From Bacteroidota bacterium (GTDB taxonomy: Bacteria; Bacteroidota; Bacteroidia; Cytophagales; Cyclobacteriaceae): 5,178 nucleotides of DNA. Positions 1 to 5,178 of the stretch are shown here, piece by piece; positions within the stretch are counted from its first letter, which is position 1; each line of letters begins with the position of its first letter. Position numbers and translations under genes: made by a program. The stretch spans positions 1 through 5,178 of the forward strand of contig JAHEMS010000302.1 in NCBI GenBank assembly GCA_024643595.1. Reading direction: 5' to 3'. Under the pieces are notes generated by a model that was not told where the DNA came from, searched no databases, and worked only from the letters and a program-made list of their open reading frames with translations.

Positions 1-31
1 TTGGTTTCTTAATTTCGTACTTAACCGTGGA

Positions 32-120
32 GAGTTGCGCAGCAGGTCGGGTTTAACATTCCACTTCGTTCCATTTTTAAACCCTCCTACTCCCGCAACT
101 CCTTAAACACAAAACGTTGG
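32..120. repeat. Left imperfect inverted-repeat element (attC-like, cassette-boundary candidate)
   Basis: Bases 32-54 and 79-101 are imperfect reverse complements: both ends of the arms match well (GAGTTGCG pairing with CGCAACTC, and GGGTTT with AAACCC), with a small offset in the middle, and 24 bases lie between the arms. The right arm is followed by AAACACAAAACGTTGG at 105-120, which recurs with one base fewer at 5111-5125 next to the right arm of the second element. This shared layout suggests two members of one dispersed family of structured sites, similar in architecture to integron attC sites or to the intergenic hairpin repeats seen in many environmental Bacteroidota. The core does not exactly match the canonical attC consensus GTTRRRY, and no integrase is present, so recombination activity is an inference. 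The outer left part of the element could begin before base 32. Confidence 0.55.
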
Positions 121-257
121 CACCCATTGCTTCGAACCCATGAGACTACTATCAATATTATTACTGAAGCTGACACAGACGACAAATTGCTTTTCACAGT
201 CGACTTTTAACTTTAAACAAGGTGCCTGAGAACAGTTTTTGATCTTATCGCTGCTGG

Positions 258-719
258 TTAACTACTTTGCGTAAGAGAGGCCCTGTAACTATCCCAACTA
301 TTGGGCCACCTGCGGGTTGAGATTTTTTGTAGCACTCTATCGTATTGAATCCAACCTGCAAGCAGACTACCAATAGCGGTCGCAAATGGTAATATTAATT
401 CGGGTGTAGTGTTGATTGCAAGGTGATATCGATTAATGAGAAATGCCCCTACATCATATAATAAATAAGGAATAGACAACCCAATAAAACTAGCCCAAAA
501 CCATGTCTTTGCGGAGAACTGATAGCGTTTTAGGAAGCGTCCCTGCACAAAACCGACTCCGGCACCCATTCCCAAGCCAATTGCTGATTGATTTCCTATT
601 CCAAGTGCTTCATATGGAAACATTAGTGACATGGTACATGCGAATCCTGCAAACCAGGCAATAAAATTTATCCAAACCCATTTTAGCCGGGTGAGGTTCT
701 GTGGGGATTCGGGATTCAT
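258..719 (-). CDS. Small polytopic membrane protein with duplicated Gly-rich motif
   Basis: The 153-residue protein has four predicted membrane segments at about residues 15-35, 46-63, 73-95 and 108-126, so it is very likely an inner-membrane protein. I do not recognise a characterised function. It contains an internal repeat: a glycine-rich helix ending in GVGFVQGRFLKR (about 54-65) is echoed by SLLAGWIQYDRVLQK (about 118-132), each followed by a basic stretch and a Trp. This G-x-x-Q-x-x-x-L arrangement resembles small uncharacterised bacterial membrane proteins built of tandem helix pairs. The ATG at 717-719 is the only plausible start, and the region just upstream is AT-rich with a perfect palindrome at 735-748. 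The last residues (WPNSWDSYRASLTQSS) are polar and unlike the rest. The next frame after a T6 run (323-328) instead encodes a Gly-rich hydrophobic end stopping at 245, so the C-terminus may be frameshifted. It is transcribed away from the large secreted-protein gene and is not in an operon with it. Confidence 0.75.
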   Translation of the reverse strand: MNPESPQNLTRLKWVWINFIAWFAGFACTMSLMFPYEALGIGNQSAIGLGMGAGVGFVQGRFLKRYQFSAKTWFWASFIGLSIPYLLYDVGAFLINRYHLAINTTPELILPFATAIGSLLAGWIQYDRVLQKISTRRWPNSWDSYRASLTQSS

Positions 720-1227
720 ATAGTTGAAATTTTATTAACTATAGTTAACGGAATATTTCATGCAAAAAAATGATAATAATCAGTTTGATATCTCAGAATA
801 TTCTTCAAATCGATACTGAGAAAGCTAAATTCATATTCGGAACGTTCCTCCAAAGCACCAATACTTATTCACATGAGGACATTGCCAACAGTCGACCAAA
901 AGCACCAACGATTTCTACTCCAAGAAACAAGTGAGCGTTTCTTTTTGTAACGTGGAAGAGAAAGCATAGGTCTGTACCAATTAGTGCCCAAATTAACGAG
1001 TGACATTTCACTCTGAAAGATTCTTTAGAAAGGATCAGATTTAGAGATACTTGTACTTTTTTACCACAGTAGGCCACACAAAGAATTTATGTTGGGCACG
1101 TTCCTCGGTGATAAAGAATGCTTTCAATTCAACTAATTAACCATAGAATATATTAGTAGAGAGAAATAATACATACCGTTTTACCATTTGCAAATCCCGC
1201 GATTATTAATAAATTGCTCATCAAGAA
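720..1227. other. Intergenic region between divergent genes, no convincing gene
   Basis: This stretch of about 500 bases separates the minus-strand membrane-protein gene from the plus-strand secreted-protein gene, so it should hold promoters for both. A minus-strand open frame of 70 codons at 865-1077 has no recognisable domain, no membrane or signal segment of the expected kind, and no supporting context, so I do not call it a gene. An imperfect inverted repeat flanks this part (about 877-895, GAGGACATTGCCAACA, against the complement of about 1089-1107), and GTTGGGC occurs at 1090-1096. A 10-bp palindrome ATTTGCAAAT sits at 1186-1195, about 33 bases before the likely translation start of the secreted protein. 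TACCATTTG at 1182-1190 is only a poor match to the Bacteroidota -7 promoter element. No RNA gene is recognisable. Confidence 0.4.
735..748. promoter_or_regulatory. Perfect 14-bp palindrome upstream of the membrane-protein gene
   Basis: TTAACTATAGTTAA is a perfect inverted repeat with no spacer, located 16-29 bases upstream of the minus-strand ATG at 717-719. The position fits an operator overlapping the promoter or early leader of that gene. No regulator gene is adjacent apart from the HigA-like DNA-binding protein nearly 4 kb away, and no clear Bacteroidota -7 element (TAnnTTTG) is seen beside it. AT-rich palindromes of this length can occur by chance, so the regulatory role is inferred from position only. 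Confidence 0.35.
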
Positions 1228-1365
1228 ATTAATACCCCCATTACGAAACTAGCAACTTTAATTTTCCAACTAATTTTATTAGGTCATGTTTTATATGCCC
1301 AAAACCGTGCTACTAATGCTATTGTAACTACTTCTTATTGCTCTCCTTGGGAAAATATAAAGGCG
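1228..1365 (+). other. In-frame 5' extension encoding the signal peptide (ATT in place of ATG)
   Basis: The reading frame of the large gene stays open upstream of GTG 1366 as far as tandem stop codons at 1207-1212. From the ATT at 1228 it encodes (I/M)NTPITKLATLIFQLILLG and then HVLYA, followed by QN. This is a typical Sec signal peptide: one Lys, a hydrophobic core of about 13 residues, and a cleavage site expected after LYA at 1299/1300. The next residues (RATNAIVTTSYCSPWE) belong to the first strand of the carbohydrate-binding domain. A T9SS substrate needs such a peptide, so this segment almost certainly belongs to the protein. No ATG, GTG or TTG exists in frame between 1213 and 1365. Either ATT 1228 is used as a rare start, or an ATG was lost, or an indel (for example in the C5 run at 1235-1239) hides the true start. 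Confidence 0.75.
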
Positions 1366-4356
1366 GTGAATGATGGGTTTGAACCCATTAATTCGGCTGA
1401 TCACAATCACGGTGCCTATGGTAACTGGAGAGGAGAAGCCTTCTATAATACTTTCAATTGGGTTGAATATGAATTTCCAAGAGAATACGCCTTATATGAA
1501 TCTGATGTTTATTGGTGGAATGATGGTGCTGGAATTGGCACGCCAACCAGCAATTATCTTGAATATTGGGACTCTCAAAGTGAGGCCTACAAACCAGTAA
1601 GCAATCCAGTCGGTTATGGTAAGGTATTGAACCAATACAATAAGACCAAATTCGACACCGTAATTACTGACAGGATTCGGATTTATTCAAAAAGTGATTT
1701 ATCTACCGGTATTCTGGAATGGAAAGTTTTTGGATTGTTAAGAGGTAATGTAAAACCATTGGTTACTATTTCTTCTCCATCTGATCAATCAGAGTTTTCC
1801 AACGGTCAACCAATTGATATCATTGCAAATGCCACGGACTCTGACGGGCAGGTTGTGAAAGTTGAGTTTTATGTAAACGATATCCTGATTGGTTCCGCTA
1901 CCGGGTCTCCTTTTAAATATCAATGGATGCCGGATAATAATACCCGCTATTTTGTTAAAGCAATCGCCTATGACAACTCAGGTGGACGCACAGTTTCTTC
2001 AATTGTTAAATTCAAAGTAGGAACCGGGAAAGAAATATACTGGTCTCCCTCATTCGATACTAATTCGGAGTTCAGTATGAGCCGGAGCAAGCAATCTGAA
2101 GATTTCATCATTTTCTGGGGAAAAAAATTTCCAGCCGATCAATTACCTTTTAATCCTACTGAAGTGTTGAGTTTAGCAGAAGGCATTTATGATTTTTATA
2201 TCAGGGACCCGAATGGGATCAAATTTATCTCAGATGCCCCCGGAACAAAATTGGGAAAGTATAAAATGATCATCATCATTAATGAAACTTGGGAGAATGA
2301 AAGTTTCACCGGATGGGCATATGGTGCAGGTTATGATAATACCATTGGCGCGCTCTGGATTCATTATGGAGCTGTGCAAAGTCCTGGCTATGTAATTGCT
2401 CATGAATTAGCTCATTCGTTACAAGCACAAGTATATGCCGATAATCCTAATAGTAAGCTGGTAGGAGGTTTCATATGGGAAACCCATGCTGAGTTCATGA
2501 CCGTACAAAAATTTAAAGATGCAATGGCTGTAGGCGGTTCAGACATTGCCAGGTATCTTCGCACGGCCAGTTTTGGATGGCTTTCGGATCGCCATCACTA
2601 TGCGTGCTGGTATTTCTTTCAACATATTGCCGACAAATACGGTGTTGAAATTGTAAATCGATTGTGGTATGAAAAGCAAGGCGAAGAAACACCAGTAGCC
2701 ACCCTTGCCCGTTTGATAGGAACCGACCAGCAGGGAATTAATGATGAGTTCGGAATAAGGTCAATGAAGAACGTAACCTGGGATTATAGTATTGGCAGCT
2801 CAATCCGCGAAGCAGAAAAAAATTTATCCACCTATAGTGAAATATTTTTGCATGACAAATACACAGTACCCGATGCCATGGATGAGCAGAAAGGATGGTA
2901 CAGAGTTCCCCGGCACAAAGCCCCGCAGGATTATGGTTACAACATCATTCCGTTATACCCGAATGCGCAAAACGGTACCATTGATTTAGGTTTTTCAGGC
3001 TATGATAATGCCCCTGCCGGTGGTGCCGGATGGCGATATGGATTTGTAGCAGTAGATGTAAATGGTTCTCCACGGTATAGTCCATTGTATAAAGACAACA
3101 ACGTAATGGTCACATTCGATTACACCAGTCTCGATAAAAAAATCTATTTGGTTGTAACAGGAACCCCTGATAAATACCATCCGTTTGTTCAGTGGGATCA
3201 GGGTTACCAAAAGACATACCGGTATCCCTATAAAATATTTATTGGAGGAGCAAAGCCCGAGGGTTATTCACCCGGTTACAATAAAGTGTCTGGTGTTGCC
3301 GGAGCCGCTCATCCTAATGGTGGTGGATTTGTTGCTGCAACAGCCAATGTTTCATCGAGTGCATTTGTAGGGCCCAATGCCCAGGTGTTGGAAACTGCTG
3401 TTGTTAGTGGAAATGCCCGCATTGAAGACTATGCTATTATTAAAGGAAACGCTCAGGTGCGTGACAATGCAGTAGTAAAGCAGTGGAGTAAAGTTATGGA
3501 CGGAGCGCAAGTATATGGCAACGCCTTTGTTTCAGGAACGGCCGGAATTTATGCGCAATCTGAAGTTTACGAATCTGGTCAGGTTACAGGCTCTGCGGGT
3601 GCTTATTTTTCGAAAATTCACGGAGGTGCATTAATAAAAGATATATCCACCGCATGGGATTCCAATTTTAGTGGTACATTAATTTTGGGTGGCGATGCCG
3701 AACCCATGCCCGCAATGTCATGTGATAAAGGAACCTATCTTCACAGTATGTATACGGGAAACAGAAATTGTGACGGTTTAACCGAACATAACCTGAATGT
3801 AGATATCAATCCGGATGTCTACGCTAATAATGACATTGGTATTAATCAATCCATCTCCTTCAGCCCCATTGGCTCAAAAATATTTGGAGATCCTGATTTT
3901 AATCTTTCTGCCACTGCCAGTTCAAAATTGCCAGTCAATTATTCAAGTTCAGATCCAATGGTGGCATCAATTGATGGAAGTACCGTTACCATTTTAAAAG
4001 TTGGAACAACAATCATAACAGCCAGTCAGGCAGGAGACGATTATTATCGCCCTGCGCCAGAAAAGCAGCAAACCCTTATCGTGAACATGGTTACAGCGGT
4101 TGAAGACTCAAACCAATCGCTTAGCATGAGTTTGTTCCCCAATCCCGCTTCGGAGGAGTTGAACATTCTGCTGACCGGAGTTGAAGAAGATGAAACTTCT
4201 GCTTACACGATATATGATATCCTGGGTAGGGTTATGGGTAAATACAACATGGTCGGCCAGGAGAGTACGATGTTGATTAATCATTATAGCCAGGGCAAAT
4301 ATATTCTCCGTCTGTCTAACAAGAAGTTTACTGTGACTAGACAATTTATAAAATGA
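1366..4356 (+). CDS. Secreted multidomain zinc metallopeptidase-like protein with T9SS sorting domain (DUF6055-like)
   Basis: Numbering is from GTG 1366 (996 residues); the true protein probably starts near 1228 with a signal peptide. Residues 1-127 resemble the galactose-binding-like beta-sandwich of bacterial glycan-binding proteins (SDVYWWNDGAG, LEYWD). Residues 131-218 are an Ig-like domain (VTISSPSD, DSDGQVVKVEFYVN). Residues 220-485 look like a gluzincin-type metallopeptidase: FIIFWGK (247-253), a HELAH zinc motif at 346-350 with Glu347 as candidate catalytic residue, and WETHAEFM at 371-378 supplying a possible third ligand (Glu372 or Glu376). The layout fits the DUF6055 family and perhaps Svx/AvrXca-like proteins; this is from memory. 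Residues 486-640 are beta-rich. Residues 660-743 are hexapeptide repeats, about 826-907 a second Ig-like domain (SSDPMVASIDG), and 918-996 a type A T9SS sorting domain (SLFPNPASEELNI through FTVTRQFIK). The product should cross the inner membrane by Sec, leave through T9SS, and be surface-anchored or released after tail removal. Substrate is unknown; glycoprotein or plant or algal matrix is a guess. No operon partner is evident. Confidence 0.9.
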   Translation: MNDGFEPINSADHNHGAYGNWRGEAFYNTFNWVEYEFPREYALYESDVYWWNDGAGIGTPTSNYLEYWDSQSEAYKPVSNPVGYGKVLNQYNKTKFDTVITDRIRIYSKSDLSTGILEWKVFGLLRGNVKPLVTISSPSDQSEFSNGQPIDIIANATDSDGQVVKVEFYVNDILIGSATGSPFKYQWMPDNNTRYFVKAIAYDNSGGRTVSSIVKFKVGTGKEIYWSPSFDTNSEFSMSRSKQSEDFIIFWGKKFPADQLPFNPTEVLSLAEGIYDFYIRDPNGIKFISDAPGTKLGKYKMIIIINETWENESFTGWAYGAGYDNTIGALWIHYGAVQSPGYVIAHELAHSLQAQVYADNPNSKLVGGFIWETHAEFMTVQKFKDAMAVGGSDIARYLRTASFGWLSDRHHYACWYFFQHIADKYGVEIVNRLWYEKQGEETPVATLARLIGTDQQGINDEFGIRSMKNVTWDYSIGSSIREAEKNLSTYSEIFLHDKYTVPDAMDEQKGWYRVPRHKAPQDYGYNIIPLYPNAQNGTIDLGFSGYDNAPAGGAGWRYGFVAVDVNGSPRYSPLYKDNNVMVTFDYTSLDKKIYLVVTGTPDKYHPFVQWDQGYQKTYRYPYKIFIGGAKPEGYSPGYNKVSGVAGAAHPNGGGFVAATANVSSSAFVGPNAQVLETAVVSGNARIEDYAIIKGNAQVRDNAVVKQWSKVMDGAQVYGNAFVSGTAGIYAQSEVYESGQVTGSAGAYFSKIHGGALIKDISTAWDSNFSGTLILGGDAEPMPAMSCDKGTYLHSMYTGNRNCDGLTEHNLNVDINPDVYANNDIGINQSISFSPIGSKIFGDPDFNLSATASSKLPVNYSSSDPMVASIDGSTVTILKVGTTIITASQAGDDYYRPAPEKQQTLIVNMVTAVEDSNQSLSMSLFPNPASEELNILLTGVEEDETSAYTIYDILGRVMGKYNMVGQESTMLINHYSQGKYILRLSNKKFTVTRQFIK
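3343..3594 (+). repeat. Fourteen tandem hexapeptide repeats (left-handed beta-helix) inside the metalloprotein
   Basis: Residues 660-743 of the large protein read as 14 consecutive six-residue units with the pattern (A/S/G)-x-(V/I)-x-x-x. Examples are AFVGPN, AQVLET, AVVSGN, ARIEDY, AQVRDN, AQVYGN and AFVSGT. There is no insertion or break in phase. Three units make one triangular coil, so this stretch would give between four and five coils of a left-handed beta-helix. Such helices are best known from acyltransferases and gamma-carbonic anhydrases. The loop insertions and histidine ligands expected for those enzymes are not seen, so a structural or binding role is more likely. The units differ in DNA sequence, so this is a protein-level repeat rather than a recent tandem duplication. 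Confidence 0.85.
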
Positions 4357-4383
4357 TAACGATACAGCGTTACATGAACTTGA

Positions 4384-4623
4384 TTTCTCTTTTTTTTAGA
4401 GTGTTGGTGTCGAGAAGCCGAAAAGAGTGAATGGAAAAATACCAATGAAACCAAAAAGGCGTATCCGACAGCAAGTATTCTTGGAGACAATGCAGTTGTT
4501 TTCAATATAAAAGGTAACAACTACCGACTAATTGTTAAGATTAATTTCCACTATCAAATGATTTGGATTCGATTTGTAGGGACTCATATAGAATACGACA
4601 GGATTGATGTGAGTAAAATTTGA
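4384..4623 (+). pseudogene. higB: HigB-family toxin remnant, N-terminus and start codon missing
   Basis: The frame encodes WCREAEKSEWKNTNETKKAY, then PTASILGDN, VVFNIKGNNYRLIVKINF and IWIRFVGTHIEYDRID, ending SKI at stop 4621-4623. These blocks are characteristic of HigB-like (RelE-fold) mRNA interferases, which cleave mRNA at the ribosome and are blocked by HigA. Family members are about 95-100 residues; recognisable similarity here starts around base 4396, so about 20 N-terminal residues are missing. The frame is closed upstream by TGA at 4381-4383 and contains no ATG, GTG or TTG before the conserved part. Only 27 bases separate it from the stop of the secreted-protein gene, which suggests a recombination or deletion junction at about 4357-4396. 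Removing one T from the T8 run (4390-4397) would join an ATG at 4374 to this frame, but the resulting leader does not look like a HigB N-terminus. The toxin is probably inactive. Confidence 0.8.
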
Positions 4624-4628
4624 AGACT

Positions 4629-4985
4629 ATGAACTTAAAAGCAATAAAGACGAAAAAGGACTACCAACAAGCGTTGGACAGACTTGAGTTAATTTTTGAT
4701 GCTAAAAAAGGAACTAAGGAGGGAGACGAACTTGAGATATTGGGAATATTGATAGAACAATACGAAAACGAACATTTCCCAATTGACTTACCTGACCCGA
4801 TTGAGGCTATAAAATTCAGAATGGAACAACTTGGATATACTCAGACGGATTTGGCAAAGGTCGTTGGACTGAAGAGCAGAGCGAGTGAAATACTAAGCAA
4901 AAAGAGAAAGCTATCGTTGGACATGATAAGACAACTTCATGAAAAATTAAATATTCCGACTGACGTGTTAATACAGTCCTACTAA
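4629..4985 (+). CDS. higA: HigA-family antitoxin, XRE-type helix-turn-helix
   Basis: With the ATG at 4629 this is a 118-residue protein starting MNLKAIKTKKDY. A TTG at 4620 would add three residues, but the ATG gives the usual HigA beginning and sits 5 bases after the toxin stop, as expected for a coupled higBA pair. Residues 1-50 form the N-terminal helical part (DYQQALDRLELIFDAKKGT, EGDELEILGILIEQYE). Residues about 58-108 form the Cro/C1-type DNA-binding domain (EAIKFRMEQLGYTQTDLAKVVG, with recognition-helix region LKSRASEILSKKRKLS), followed by the short tail TDVLIQSY. HigA normally binds and neutralises HigB and represses its own promoter, which lies upstream of higB. Here the toxin's 5' end and probably that promoter are gone, so this may be an orphan antitoxin or regulator transcribed by read-through from the upstream gene. 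The length is full for the family. Confidence 0.88.
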   Translation: MNLKAIKTKKDYQQALDRLELIFDAKKGTKEGDELEILGILIEQYENEHFPIDLPDPIEAIKFRMEQLGYTQTDLAKVVGLKSRASEILSKKRKLSLDMIRQLHEKLNIPTDVLIQSY

Positions 4986-4995
4986 ACGGCACGAA

Positions 4996-5128
4996 CCGCC
5001 AACAACATGTTTGCGCTATGGCCGGGCGACCGGTTAAATTTTAGTATTTTTATAAAACCAACGTTTGGTTTCGTGGGACAACCCGCGGCTTCGGAAGCCG
5101 GCCACATCGCAAACACAAACGTTGGTGG
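4996..5128. repeat. Right imperfect inverted-repeat element (attC-like, cassette-boundary candidate)
   Basis: The left arm 4996-5025 (CCGCCAACAACATG, then GTTTGCGCTATGGCCGG) pairs with the right arm 5098-5128 (CCGGCCACATCGCAAAC, then ACAAACGTTGGTGG). There are a few mismatches and a one-to-three-base bulge in the middle, typical of attC-like cruciform sites. Between the arms are two further perfect hairpins: AAACCAA/TTGGTTT (5055-5061 with 5065-5071) and CGGCTT/AAGCCG (5086-5091 with 5095-5100). The element begins 10 bases after the antitoxin stop. AAACACAAACGTTGG at 5111-5125 matches 105-120 at the window's left end in the same orientation. It could act as a recombination site, as a transcription terminator for the antitoxin gene (though no T-run follows), or as a mobile intergenic repeat. 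The outer core is not an exact attC consensus. Confidence 0.65.
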
Positions 5129-5178
5129 CCATGTGGCTGGACAAAAATCCGGTTTCAAAAACGGACGACAATTTCCTA

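Noticed and set aside
1..8. TTGGTTTC at the window start matching 5065-5072
   Set aside because: An eight-base match placed differently relative to the repeat arms at each end is easily due to chance.
865..1077. Minus-strand 70-codon open frame between the two divergent genes
   Set aside because: Its translation has no recognisable domain or signal, the composition looks random, and it does not sit in an operon-like position. It is better treated as chance, although a decayed gene cannot be excluded.
2995..3210. Antisense open frame inside the large secreted-protein gene
   Set aside because: It lies wholly opposite a well-supported coding region with clear domains and has no features of its own.
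3343..3594. Hexapeptide repeat region as an acyltransferase or gamma-carbonic anhydrase domain
   Set aside because: The run is regular but lacks the extended loops and catalytic or metal-binding histidines expected for those enzymes, so only the fold is supported.
4374..4430. Short plus-strand frame MNLISLFFRVLVSRSRKE as a separate small gene or HigB start
   Set aside because: It stops after 18 codons, has no similarity to HigB in that frame, and needs an indel to reach the toxin frame.
4284..4520. Minus-strand open frame spanning the end of the secreted-protein gene and the higB remnant
   Set aside because: It overlaps the T9SS tail and conserved HigB residues on the plus strand, so it is an antisense shadow.
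5086..5100. CGGCTT/AAGCCG hairpin as a classical rho-independent terminator
   Set aside because: No T-rich tract follows on either strand; it is better explained as part of the larger inverted-repeat element.

Overview
The window looks like a chromosomal segment of a Bacteroidota bacterium, probably of the Cytophagia type. The strongest evidence is the C-terminal type IX secretion (T9SS) sorting domain on the large central protein, because that secretion system is confined to this phylum. AT-rich intergenic DNA without clear Shine-Dalgarno sequences agrees. No rRNA, tRNA, CRISPR array, transposase or integrase gene is visible.

Layout from left to right. Bases 1-120 hold an imperfect inverted-repeat element with no gene, and 121-244 contain nothing I recognise. 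At 258-719 (minus strand) is a small four-helix membrane protein with an internal glycine-rich repeat; its C-terminus may be altered by a frameshift. A perfect 14-bp palindrome lies just upstream of its start. Bases 720-1227 are a roughly 500-bp stretch with no convincing gene.

From 1228 to 4356 (plus strand) runs one very large secreted protein. Its predicted order is: signal peptide, galactose-binding-like carbohydrate-binding domain, Ig-like domain, zinc metallopeptidase-like domain (HELAH plus a downstream WETHAE), beta-rich domain, 14 uninterrupted hexapeptide repeats forming a left-handed beta-helix, a second Ig-like domain, and the T9SS sorting domain. The first conventional start codon (GTG at 1366) lies after the signal peptide. 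The peptide is encoded in frame upstream but has only ATT where an ATG would be expected.

Just 27 bases after that gene is the remnant of a HigB-family toxin (reading frame 4384-4623) lacking its N-terminus and any start codon. An intact HigA-family antitoxin (4629-4985) follows immediately. The window ends in a second inverted-repeat element (4996-5128) that shares its right-hand core with the element at the left end.

Interpretation: the two repeat elements, in the same orientation and sharing AAACACAAA(A)CGTTGG, look like boundaries of gene-cassette-like units. The roughly 5-kb interval would then be accessory DNA carrying a secreted surface or exported glycan-binding hydrolase, a membrane protein and a decayed toxin-antitoxin pair. 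Three of the genes show a start or frame problem near a short homopolymer run (T6, C5, T8), so either gene decay or sequencing indels should be considered. Function of the metalloprotein and mobility of the unit are inferences, not shown by the sequence.
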